Below are positions 1 through 5,096 of a stretch of 5,096 nt of DNA, in pieces (position 1 is the first letter of the stretch; each line of letters starts with the position of its first letter). The DNA is from Candidatus Heimdallarchaeota archaeon (GTDB lineage: Archaea > Asgardarchaeota > Heimdallarchaeia > Heimdallarchaeales > Heimdallarchaeaceae): positions 1-5,096 of the forward strand of contig JAEOTG010000151.1 of the NCBI GenBank assembly GCA_016839985.1. The letters are read 5' to 3'. A program made the position numbers and the translations under genes. Below the pieces are notes generated by a model. It did no database searches. It had not been told where the DNA came from and saw only the letters and a list, made by a program, of their open reading frames with translations.

Positions 1-43
1 AAATCAATGCAACAGCGAGAATATATTTGATAATTATATCCAT
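1..43 (-). CDS. 5' end of a gene with a hydrophobic N-terminus, cut by the left edge
   Basis: On the minus strand an ATG at 43-41 opens a frame that stays open to the window edge and reads MDIIIKYILAVALI. This short hydrophobic stretch with one lysine looks like the start of a signal peptide or a first membrane helix. A G-rich GGGG (53-50) sits 6 nt before the ATG as a weak ribosome-binding site, and a TATA-like element lies further upstream. The gene follows the carboxypeptidase on the same strand after a 91-nt gap, so it may share its transcript or have its own promoter. Only 14 codons are visible; no function can be assigned, and the call rests on start context and hydrophobicity. Confidence 0.4.
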   Translation of the reverse strand, partial: MDIIIKYILAVALI

Positions 44-76
44 GTTTAACCCCAAATGTTAACCATACCCTAACAA

Positions 77-84
77 TAAATATA
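77..84 (-). promoter_or_regulatory. candidate TATA box for the left-edge gene
   Basis: Read on the minus strand this is TATATTTA, centred about 38 bp before the ATG at 43. Archaeal transcription usually starts about 25 bp downstream of the box, which would give a leader of roughly a dozen nucleotides. The region is A+T-rich throughout, so chance matches are likely. Confidence 0.3.
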
Positions 85-98
85 TCTTGTAATTCCTT

Positions 99-104
99 AA
101 AAAA
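99..104 (-). terminator. candidate T-rich terminator after the carboxypeptidase gene
   Basis: Six consecutive T residues on the minus strand lie about 30 nt past the stop codon of the carboxypeptidase gene. Archaeal RNA polymerase can terminate at short oligo-T runs without a hairpin, and no convincing stem was found here. It also lies just upstream of the next candidate promoter, where a terminator would make sense. Confidence 0.25.
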
Positions 105-134
105 TTTCCTAGTACATTGAAGAATACTATTTCG

Positions 135-1799
135 TTATTTAGTATCCGTATTTTCTTCGATTTCAGATTTAGGATCCCAAATTTTACCTACTTTTTTTGT
201 TTTTCTGATATTGAAGAATATATATACTAGAGCTGATCCTCCAATGAAAATACCAAGTATCCAGAAAGATGGTGAAAATCGACGAGGTTTGATTTTGACA
301 AAAAGCATTGCTTCGCTAACATCAGTTACCCAGTCCTTTCCATCGAATACAGCTACTTTGAGGTAATATGACCCGGCTTTCACATCTGTTAGATTCCAGG
401 AATAGGTGTTATATTCTGTTATGTTTGACGCCAATATTGTCCAATTCCAACCATTCTCGGATATCAGAACTGTACTGTTTAAAGGATCATTATCTTTGTC
501 ATCCATTGCCCAACTAAAATCGTAAGTATCATTATAAGATATTGATCGAGATGGATTAGTAATCTTTACGGAAGTTAAATTGTTTGAATAGGTAAGGTGA
601 GGTTCATTTGCCATGTAGACAAGAGCTGGAAAAACAAGTGCACAATTCGTAATTATCCCATCCCCTGAAGGGTTGTAATAATCAAAAAATGAACCAGTCC
701 ATACTGCTTCATAAGTCTCTATAGTTATAGGCACTATATCATAAGCATAATAGCAGTAATCATTCCATGTTCCTGAAGCTTGATATCCACCTATTTCAGA
801 CCATGCAGGAAAATTTGTTATTGATTTGAGTTCATCTATGAGAGCTTGAAATTCTACTGCATCTTTTGTTGGGAGAGAACTGTTATGACCCCAAGGAGGG
901 ATAATGGCTTCAATACCACTATGAAGACTGACTGCAAAATTAATAAAATGCGTCCTAAGAAAATCTCTCACAATCCTTGTTTCAATCTCACTAAATGGAT
1001 ATGCTCCTCTATAAAGATCATTAGCTTTGTCAGTTGAAGATCCTCCAGAAACATTCCAATAAGATCCATAGTTCCTGTTCAAATCGACTCCTCCAGGTCT
1101 ATCTTCTCCTATAGTACCATCTGCATCTATGTGCGTTTCATTTACTTCAGAGGTATTTGATGTTTCATTCCAAAAGTAGACCCTTTCATATTCATCATCT
1201 AATCTACCATCTTCGTCATCATCAATAGAATGAAGATTTTTTCTTTGTTCTGGATATAAATGCATAATAGACAAACCATCTGGATTAAGCATAGGAATAA
1301 CATAGATTTCAGTAGTTTTGAGTAAATCTTCATATTCTCCATTTTGATAAGAATAAACCAATTTATCTATAAAATACAAGGAATCTTCGACTGAAATCAA
1401 TTCTCTTGCATGATGAGCAGCATCTATATAGAATTCAGTTTTGGTTTTTGTTTCTGATTCTTTTGTAATTCTTACACACCAAATATCTCTATCATTGTAT
1501 GTTTTTCCCAGTGAAAAAACTTCAATAATATTAGGAAAAGAGCTGTTAAGATCTTGGAGTTTATCTGTTAACTCATCATAATTATGATAAGGTCCTAAAT
1601 TCTCACCCCAAAAAACCACATCATCACCAGGAATGCTAGAAGGAGCTTCAGAAAGCTCATCCCAAATCCAAACATATGTATCGCCATTTTGTTTTCTGAT
1701 ATGAAATAGAGCAAAAGAAGAAGTTGTTACTTGAAGAAACTGATAATTGACAAGTAAAAGAATAAATAGAAAAACGTATAATAAACTCCTTTTTCTCAT
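135..1799 (-). CDS. Secreted, membrane-anchored M14 zinc carboxypeptidase
   Basis: This 554-residue protein belongs to the M14 (carboxypeptidase A-like) metallopeptidases, which remove C-terminal residues from peptides. Residues 1-30 form a signal peptide or signal anchor (basic MRKR, then a hydrophobic core). The catalytic domain spans about 70-397. Aligned to bovine carboxypeptidase A, the zinc ligands are H130 and E133 (HARE) and H293 (SLHS). R132 matches Arg71, N241-R242 (GVDLNRNYG) match Asn144-Arg145, Y339 (YQASG) matches Tyr248, and E361 (ITIE) is the general base Glu270. All are present, so it should be active. Residues 189-238 are an acidic insertion with a DxDxDG calcium-type loop (D193, D195, D197). 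An Ig/FN3-like beta domain (about 400-505) follows, then a membrane helix (about 512-529) and a basic cytoplasmic tail. Twelve N-X-S/T sequons suggest surface glycosylation. It probably digests peptides outside the cell; nothing links it to the divergent sulfur operon except position. Confidence 0.93.
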   Translation of the reverse strand: MRKRSLLYVFLFILLLVNYQFLQVTTSSFALFHIRKQNGDTYVWIWDELSEAPSSIPGDDVVFWGENLGPYHNYDELTDKLQDLNSSFPNIIEVFSLGKTYNDRDIWCVRITKESETKTKTEFYIDAAHHARELISVEDSLYFIDKLVYSYQNGEYEDLLKTTEIYVIPMLNPDGLSIMHLYPEQRKNLHSIDDDEDGRLDDEYERVYFWNETSNTSEVNETHIDADGTIGEDRPGGVDLNRNYGSYWNVSGGSSTDKANDLYRGAYPFSEIETRIVRDFLRTHFINFAVSLHSGIEAIIPPWGHNSSLPTKDAVEFQALIDELKSITNFPAWSEIGGYQASGTWNDYCYYAYDIVPITIETYEAVWTGSFFDYYNPSGDGIITNCALVFPALVYMANEPHLTYSNNLTSVKITNPSRSISYNDTYDFSWAMDDKDNDPLNSTVLISENGWNWTILASNITEYNTYSWNLTDVKAGSYYLKVAVFDGKDWVTDVSEAMLFVKIKPRRFSPSFWILGIFIGGSALVYIFFNIRKTKKVGKIWDPKSEIEENTDTK

Positions 1800-1820
1800 C
1801 GTTTCTATTTTATCACTGGT

Positions 1821-1830
1821 ATTAATAAAT
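1821..1830 (-). promoter_or_regulatory. candidate TATA box for the carboxypeptidase gene
   Basis: On the minus strand this reads ATTTATTAAT, directly preceded by a purine-rich AAAGGGAGAG (1840-1831) that could serve as the TFB-recognition element. Its centre is about 26 bp before the ATG at 1799, so transcription would start at or next to the start codon. That fits a leaderless mRNA, and no Shine-Dalgarno sequence is visible before this ATG. Confidence 0.45.
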
Positions 1831-1883
1831 CTCTCCCTTTAACCTGTAACATAGAAATTAGCAACACTGTATTTTAGATATAG

Positions 1884-1898
1884 CCAAAGCCTTATAAG
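1884..1898 (+). promoter_or_regulatory. candidate BRE/TATA promoter of the sulfur operon
   Basis: The stretch CAAAGC followed by CTTATAAG (1891-1898) resembles an archaeal TFB-recognition element plus TATA box. A start about 25 bp downstream would fall near 1920 and give a leader of about 24 nt, enough for the weak GTGA ribosome-binding site at 1934-1937 before the ATG at 1944. It is the only good promoter candidate before the six-gene run. Confidence 0.5.
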
Positions 1899-1903
1899 AC
1901 AAT

Positions 1904-1921
1904 TGGGCATAGTTGTGCCTA
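1904..1921. promoter_or_regulatory. imperfect palindrome at the predicted transcript start, possible operator
   Basis: An 18-bp imperfect dyad with half-sites GGCA (1906-1909) and TGCC (1916-1919), separated by 6 bp, matches its own reverse complement at 12 of 18 positions. It lies between the TATA box and the first gene, over the predicted start site, where a bound repressor would block RNA polymerase. The winged-helix regulator encoded at the end of the operon is the obvious candidate ligand. The function is inferred from position and symmetry only. Confidence 0.35.
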
Positions 1922-1943
1922 AACCGCGAATAAGTGAAACACT

Positions 1944-2183
1944 ATGTCGGATTATGATATTGCAATTGAAGTTGATGCTAGGGGGAGTTTCTGCCCTGGT
2001 CCGATGATGGAATTAATTAAAGCTATCCGTCAAGCGGAAGTAGGAGAGTTTTTAGCTCTTTTAAGTTCTGATGAAGGTACTAGAAGTGATGTTCCTGCTT
2101 GGGTAGAGAAAGCTAAGCATGAGCTTGTAGAAATCATAGATGAAAATGGATATGATAGATACATAGTAAAGAAACTACATTGA
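1944..2183 (+). CDS. tusA: TusA-family sulfur carrier protein (first copy)
   Basis: A 79-residue protein of the TusA/SirA family, small cytoplasmic carriers that hold sulfur as a persulfide on a conserved cysteine and pass it to partner proteins. The family signature is clear: DARGSFCPGP with the CPxP motif at C17-P18-G19-P20, at the start of helix 1, and the usual beta-alpha-beta-alpha-beta pattern to the end. The length is typical. C17 is the only cysteine, so chemistry must pass through it. The start is supported by GTGA (1934-1937) 6 nt upstream and by the close alignment of its N-terminus with the second copy in this operon. The two are 31/79 identical without gaps. It opens the operon, just before the SQR-like gene, so it may be that enzyme's direct sulfur acceptor, though this is inferred from order only. 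Tyr/Ser/Phe residues around the motif differ from the second copy, which hints at a different partner. Confidence 0.9.
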   Translation: MSDYDIAIEVDARGSFCPGPMMELIKAIRQAEVGEFLALLSSDEGTRSDVPAWVEKAKHELVEIIDENGYDRYIVKKLH

Positions 2184-2192
2184 GGTCTTACG

Positions 2193-3335
2193 ATGAAAAC
2201 AGTTGTTATAATTGGTGGTGGTTTTTCCGGAATTTCGGTAGCAAATAAGCTAGCACTCAAAACAAAAAGGAAGGATGTCAAGATTGTTCTAATAGAGCCC
2301 AAAGACATGCATGTTTATGAACCTCAATTACTATTCTGGATATTCAAGGATTATACACTTTCTAAATTTTCTAAACCTATAGAAAAAATACTTAGTCCAA
2401 AAGTTAATTGGTTGCAAACATCAGCGACTAAAATAAATGATAAAAATCAATCAATTGATTTAAGCAATGGTGAAACCATACAGTATGATTATTTAATTAT
2501 TGCAACTGGAGCAAAAATGGTTGAAGAAAAAGTTAATGCAACAAGCGAGAACAATGTACATCATTTTTATCATCCAAAAGCTGCTGAAAAACTACAAAAG
2601 GTACTTAAAGAATTTAAAGAAGGAACAATTGTTTTCACGCCTACAACCGTTCCATACAAATGTCCCCCTGCAGCTGTTGAATTTGTTTTATTGCTGGATA
2701 CCTATCTAAGAAAGAAGAAAATACGAGATAAAGTCAAGATAAAATATCTTTATCCTCTAATGCGTCCATATCCCACTCCAAATGTAGCTGTCAAAGTTCA
2801 AGAACTATTAGATAAGAGAGGAATTGAATTTGTTGAATTCTTTAATTTTGAAGATGTAGATAAAGAGAATTCCAAAGTAATTTCTCTTGAAGGTGATGAA
2901 ATCGAATATGACATGTTAGTAATTATCCCACCACATGAAGGTCATGATTTAATAAAAGATTCAAACCTTGGTGATCGAGAAGGTTTTGTAATTACTGACA
3001 AAGAAACATTGAAAGTTAAAGAAAAAGAAAAGATTTATGCAATTGGAGATTGTACCAATCTACCTGTTTCGAAGTCTGGAGCAGTTGCTCATTTCTCTTC
3101 TAATACTTTAGTGAAGAATATGCTTTCAGAACTAAAAGGAAAAGAATCTAATTATTCATACAATGGAAAAACAATTTGTTTTATTGTTACTTCTTTCCGT
3201 CGTTCTTTACTGCTTGATTTCAATTACAAAAAACCTCCCAGAAGTTATGGACTACATAATTCATTTATTTTCGGTTTGTTCAAGAAATTATTCAAAATTG
3301 CTTACTTTCAAGCACTAATTAAAGGATATATGTAA
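2193..3335 (+). CDS. Sulfide:quinone oxidoreductase-like FAD flavoprotein
   Basis: This 380-residue protein is in the two-dinucleotide-fold flavoprotein group that contains sulfide:quinone oxidoreductase (SQR) and flavocytochrome c sulfide dehydrogenase. SQR oxidises sulfide to polysulfide and passes electrons to membrane quinones. Visible motifs are the N-terminal FAD fold GGGFSG (G8-G10-G13) with E35 closing the second strand, ATGAK (104-108) and YAIGDC (282-287), followed by the SQR-like KSGAVAH (294-300). C157 (YKCPPA) and C329 (YNGKTICF) sit where SQRs have the redox cysteine pair, for example Cys156/Cys347 in the Aquifex enzyme. The third cysteine of some SQRs (near 124) is absent; that region has HHFYH. 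The basic, aromatic C-terminal tail (356-380) could be an amphipathic membrane anchor. GAGGT overlaps the preceding stop and lies 6 nt before this ATG. Flanking TusA genes support a sulfur role. A different sulfur substrate or electron acceptor remains possible. Confidence 0.8.
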   Translation: MKTVVIIGGGFSGISVANKLALKTKRKDVKIVLIEPKDMHVYEPQLLFWIFKDYTLSKFSKPIEKILSPKVNWLQTSATKINDKNQSIDLSNGETIQYDYLIIATGAKMVEEKVNATSENNVHHFYHPKAAEKLQKVLKEFKEGTIVFTPTTVPYKCPPAAVEFVLLLDTYLRKKKIRDKVKIKYLYPLMRPYPTPNVAVKVQELLDKRGIEFVEFFNFEDVDKENSKVISLEGDEIEYDMLVIIPPHEGHDLIKDSNLGDREGFVITDKETLKVKEKEKIYAIGDCTNLPVSKSGAVAHFSSNTLVKNMLSELKGKESNYSYNGKTICFIVTSFRRSLLLDFNYKKPPRSYGLHNSFIFGLFKKLFKIAYFQALIKGYM

Positions 3336-3346
3336 GGTGATTATTA

Positions 3347-3586
3347 ATGTCAAATATAGAAATTGCAAAAAAACTTGATGCAAAAGGATTAAGCTGTCCA
3401 CTTCCTATTCTTAAAACAAAAAAAGCAATTATGGAAATTGCAATCGGAGAGCATCTTGAAGTTTTATCAACTGATCCCGGATCAGTTTTAGATTTTCAAG
3501 CATGGACAAAAGCAACAGGAAATGAGTTAGTGAACAGCGTAGAAGATAACGGTATTTATCGTTATGTGATCAAAAGAACAAAATAA
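3347..3586 (+). CDS. tusA: TusA-family sulfur carrier protein (second copy)
   Basis: A second 79-residue TusA-family carrier, with the signature LDAKGLSCPLP and the CPxP motif at C17-P18-L19-P20. C17 is its only cysteine, as in the first copy. It is closer to the textbook TusA motif than the first copy (DAxGLxCPxP), and shares with it GE(34-35), D43, AW(52-53), ELV(60-62), NG(68-69) and RY(72-73). The start is firm: AGGTGAT (3335-3341), which overlaps the stop codon of the flavoprotein gene, is 5 nt upstream. The next gene encodes a DsrE2-like protein, and TusA-DsrE2 pairs are a recurrent arrangement in sulfur-oxidising prokaryotes. This copy may therefore be the one that docks with DsrE2, while the first serves the flavoprotein. 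That division of labour is inference. Sulfur supply for tRNA or cofactor thiolation is another possible role. Confidence 0.92.
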   Translation: MSNIEIAKKLDAKGLSCPLPILKTKKAIMEIAIGEHLEVLSTDPGSVLDFQAWTKATGNELVNSVEDNGIYRYVIKRTK

Positions 3587-3598
3587 AGAGGTATAAAA

Positions 3599-4072
3599 AT
3601 GTCTGAAAAGAAAAAAAGAGTAGCTATTATAGCTTCTAAAGCTGATATACCAGGTGCATATCCACCATTACTGTTAGCAACAACAGCTGCAGCTATGGAT
3701 TACGAAGTTGGAATTTTCTTTACATTCTTTGGCTTAAATATGCTTAAGAAAAAGAAACTAAATAAACTAAAAGTAACTCCAGCAGGACAAACTGCAATGC
3801 CCATGCCAATTCCACAAATTGTTGGAATGCTTCCAGGTATGACTGATATGGCTACAGCAATGATGAAGAGCTGGATGAAAAAAGCAAATGTTGCTAAACT
3901 TCAAGATTTAATGGATATCGCAATTGAATCCGGTGTTAGAATAATAGCATGTGAAATGACAATGTCAGTAATGAAAATCAAAAGAAAACAACTTATTGAT
4001 GAGTGTGAAGTTGGTGGTGCAGCAACATTTCTAGAATATGCATCAGAAGCAGATATTCAACTTTTCATTTAG
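3599..4072 (+). CDS. dsrE2: DsrE2-like sulfurtransferase (DsrE/F/H superfamily)
   Basis: A 157-residue protein matching the DsrE2-type branch (DrsE_2) of the DsrE/F/H superfamily, thought to carry or relay persulfide sulfur together with TusA. Recognisable family segments are AYPPLLLATTAAAM (20-33), the FFTFFGLNML stretch (40-49), ACEMTMSVM (117-125) and the C-terminal GGAATFLEYA (139-148). C118 in the CxMTM segment is the likely persulfide-bearing residue; C136 (DECEVGG) is the only other cysteine. Between them and the first fold half is a methionine- and proline-rich hydrophobic segment (about 66-93, with M67, M69, M77, M81, M84, M88, M89 and M93), which may form a membrane-facing or partner-binding helix. 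The start is set by GAGGT (3588-3592) 6 nt upstream, 12 nt past the preceding stop. Family assignment is firm, while the sulfur donor and acceptor are inferred from the neighbouring TusA and DsrE-like genes. Confidence 0.88.
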   Translation: MSEKKKRVAIIASKADIPGAYPPLLLATTAAAMDYEVGIFFTFFGLNMLKKKKLNKLKVTPAGQTAMPMPIPQIVGMLPGMTDMATAMMKSWMKKANVAKLQDLMDIAIESGVRIIACEMTMSVMKIKRKQLIDECEVGGAATFLEYASEADIQLFI

Positions 4073-4075
4073 GTG
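4071..4075 (+). promoter_or_regulatory. ribosome-binding site that decides a TTG start
   Basis: AGGTG overlaps the stop codon of the DsrE2-like gene and lies 6 nt before a TTG at 4082. This is the same spacing seen at three other genes of the operon. An upstream in-frame GTG at 4073 is itself part of this site and has no purine-rich sequence before it, so it is unlikely to be the start. Confidence 0.65.
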
Positions 4076-4081
4076 TTTAAA

Positions 4082-4453
4082 TTGTCTAATCAAAAAGTGA
4101 TTTTTGTTGTGACTCATGGTGAGGAATTCAAGGAAAGACTTGAACCCCCTTTACACCTTGCTTCATTAGCAGCAATGCTTGATGCAGAAGTAAAAATAGT
4201 ATACACTATGTCTGCTGGTCTTCTACTAAAGAAAGGCGTTCCTGATAATCTTATTCCTCTAGGTAAAGAAAAAACATATTTAGAAACTTTGAAAGAAGCT
4301 AAAGAAGTTGGTGTAAAAATCTATGTCTGTAGTCCTGTATTAGAAATGTATAACCTTAAGCGTGAAGACTTCATAGAAGAACTTGATGATATTGTCGGTG
4401 GAATGTTTCTAGTAACAGAATCGCTAGATGCAGATGTAACTTATACATTCTAG
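4082..4453 (+). CDS. small DsrE-family protein, probable sulfur-relay partner
   Basis: From the TTG at 4082 this encodes 123 residues with the alternating strand-helix pattern of single-domain DsrE/DsrF-like proteins. It has an N-terminal strand KVIFVVTHG (5-13), a helix carrying PPLHLASLAAM (22-32), then VKIVYTM (37-43). A strand follows ending in C83 (KIYVCSP), the position where DsrE-type proteins bear their sulfur-accepting cysteine. The chain closes with the GGMFLV segment (106-111). C83 is the only cysteine. An in-frame GTG at 4073 would add three residues (MFK), but the AGGTG ribosome-binding site favours the TTG and gives an MSNQ start like the MS- starts of its neighbours. It lies 9 nt past the DsrE2-like gene and probably works with it, either as the next carrier or as a hetero-oligomer partner as DsrE, DsrF and DsrH do elsewhere. 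The specific subgroup was not identified. Confidence 0.8.
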   Translation: MSNQKVIFVVTHGEEFKERLEPPLHLASLAAMLDAEVKIVYTMSAGLLLKKGVPDNLIPLGKEKTYLETLKEAKEVGVKIYVCSPVLEMYNLKREDFIEELDDIVGGMFLVTESLDADVTYTF

Positions 4454-4464
4454 AGTGGAAAACA

Positions 4465-4884
4465 ATGACTTTTCCAATTTCTTCTTTTGAATCTGAAGAT
4501 TTAACCTGTTTTGATATCATTAAAGCTTACTATGCATTAACTGATAATGAGCTAGAAGTATTATCTTCAATTCATGCTAATCAACCAATCGATATCAAGA
4601 GTATCGTAGCTATTATACCGAAGGATAGGACAACCATATCAAGAGCAATTAAGAGACTAATGAGCATAGGTTTTGTTAAGCAAGACAGAATTTCACTGGA
4701 TAGAGGAGGGTTCACACACTTATACTCAACATTGTCAATTAAGGAAATACGAGAAAAAACCACTGATTTAATAGAAAGAATAAATACAAGAATGTTAGAT
4801 GCAATGTCTCAATTAACAGAAGAAAAGTGCTTTCAAATATATAAGGAAGTAGAGCTAAAATATGCTAAAGTGCAGAGAAACTAA
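4465..4884 (+). CDS. winged-helix transcriptional regulator (TrmB/MarR-like), probable operon regulator
   Basis: A 139-residue DNA-binding protein. The winged helix-turn-helix covers about 25-92: ALTDNELEVLSSI (24-36) is the first helix, IVAIIPKDRTTISRAIKRL (47-65) contains the turn and recognition helix, and the wing follows at ISLDRGGFTHLYS (76-88). A long C-terminal helix (about 92-130) would serve for dimerisation. This layout is typical of archaeal TrmB-like and MarR-like one-domain regulators; no sugar-binding domain is present. Cysteines C15 (LTCFD, just before the domain) and C122 (EKCFQ, in the C-terminal helix) are the only two and could sense persulfide or redox state. A weak GAGTG (4453-4457) lies 7 nt before the ATG, which is 11 nt past the DsrE-like stop. 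As last gene of the operon it probably controls its own transcript, perhaps through the dyad at 1904-1921. Confidence 0.85.
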   Translation: MTFPISSFESEDLTCFDIIKAYYALTDNELEVLSSIHANQPIDIKSIVAIIPKDRTTISRAIKRLMSIGFVKQDRISLDRGGFTHLYSTLSIKEIREKTTDLIERINTRMLDAMSQLTEEKCFQIYKEVELKYAKVQRN

Positions 4885-4915
4885 GCTCTACAGATAATGA
4901 TTTCATATTTAGTAT

Positions 4916-5096
4916 CTAAGTATAAAAGAGAGATAGAGATTTAACTAATTGAGCATGAAATTTATTTCTTCTTGAGAACGGTATATCTAATTGATATCTT
5001 TTTGTGAATAATCTTTGTAATTCTTTATGCTCTTCATAGTATTTACCAATTATCCAATTAGCATGTTCTTGGAGAAGTTTTTCATATTCTTCTCTC
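4916..5096 (-). CDS. C-terminal part of an unrecognised gene, cut by the right edge
   Basis: On the minus strand a frame with no stop enters from the right edge and ends at TAG (4918-4916), giving 59 full codons. It has no start codon in view. The peptide begins REEYEKLLQEHANWIIGKYY and later contains QLDIPFSRRNKFHAQLV (35-51). Its mix of charged, aromatic and tryptophan residues looks like a real soluble, mostly helical protein tail rather than a random A+T-rich frame. It converges on the regulator gene, with 31 nt between the two stop codons and no clear hairpin terminator between them. I do not recognise the family. Confidence 0.6.
   Translation of the reverse strand, partial: REEYEKLLQEHANWIIGKYYEEHKELQRLFTKRYQLDIPFSRRNKFHAQLVKSLSLFYT

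Larger units (their letters stand above)
1944..4884 (+). other. six-gene sulfane-sulfur transfer operon
   Basis: Six plus-strand genes follow one another with gaps of 9, 11, 12, 9 and 11 nt: TusA-like, SQR-like flavoprotein, TusA-like, DsrE2-like, DsrE-like and a winged-helix regulator. Such spacing, with ribosome-binding sites overlapping or touching the preceding stop codons and no internal promoter seen, argues for one transcript. TusA, DsrE2 and DsrE-type proteins are known to hand persulfide sulfur to one another in sulfur-oxidising archaea and bacteria. An SQR-like enzyme would supply that sulfur from sulfide. The co-transcription is well supported; the flow of sulfur is inference. Confidence 0.8.

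Noticed and set aside
136..146. 11-bp sequence TATTTAGTATC repeated at 4906-4916, near the two ends of the window
   Set aside because: It is short and A+T-rich. One copy lies in the last codons of the carboxypeptidase gene and the other at the end of an unrelated gene, with no further flanking similarity, so chance is enough to explain it.
846..1037. 63-codon plus-strand open frame inside the carboxypeptidase gene
   Set aside because: It is antisense to the conserved catalytic domain; its composition looks like a by-product of the opposite strand's coding.
2030..2308. 92-codon minus-strand open frame across the first TusA gene and the start of the flavoprotein gene
   Set aside because: It is antisense to two clearly conserved genes, has no promoter or ribosome-binding site of note, and its peptide shows no family resemblance.
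2500..2709. 69-codon plus-strand frame within the flavoprotein gene
   Set aside because: It is a shifted frame inside a gene whose own frame carries the FAD and cysteine motifs.
3591..3598. TATA-like GTATAAAA between the second TusA and the DsrE2-like gene
   Set aside because: It sits within the ribosome-binding site spacer only a few bases before the ATG, too close to act as that gene's promoter, and the operon spacing argues for read-through.
4581..4763. 60-codon minus-strand frame within the regulator gene
   Set aside because: It is antisense to the winged-helix domain and hydrophobic only as a result of the A+T-rich complement.

Overview
The window looks archaeal. It is strongly A+T-rich. 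Its genes are tightly packed, with Shine-Dalgarno sites of the GAGGT/AGGTGAT kind placed 5-6 nt before the start codons. TATA-box-like elements lie about 25 bp before the expected transcript starts. The transcriptional regulator is of an archaeal winged-helix (TrmB-like) type, and the secreted peptidase carries a dozen N-X-S/T sequons and a C-terminal membrane anchor. The lineage cannot be fixed from sequence alone. An Asgard-type or other mesophilic archaeon would fit, but that is a guess.

Left part (1-1799, minus strand): the first codons of a gene with a hydrophobic N-terminus run off the left edge (1-43). Upstream of it, on the same strand, is a complete membrane-anchored M14 zinc carboxypeptidase (135-1799) with all expected catalytic residues. 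A 144-bp divergent intergenic region (1800-1943) holds a candidate promoter for each direction, and a GGCA/TGCC dyad overlaps the predicted start of rightward transcription.

Central and right part (1944-4884, plus strand): six genes are separated by only 9-12 nt and almost certainly form one operon: TusA-like, sulfide:quinone oxidoreductase-like flavoprotein, a second TusA-like, DsrE2-like, a short DsrE-like protein and a winged-helix regulator. All five enzyme or carrier genes keep the cysteines expected for persulfide chemistry. The simplest reading is a self-contained sulfane-sulfur module. The flavoprotein oxidises sulfide (or another reduced sulfur species) to a persulfide or polysulfide at the membrane, the two TusA proteins pick up the sulfur, and the DsrE-type proteins pass it on or store it. 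The last gene probably regulates the operon. No rhodanese, Hdr-like, DsrAB or molybdenum-cofactor gene is visible, so the final acceptor is unknown.

Right edge (4916-5096, minus strand): the C-terminal 59 codons of an unrecognised gene converge on the operon. No RNA gene, CRISPR array, insertion sequence or integration site was seen.
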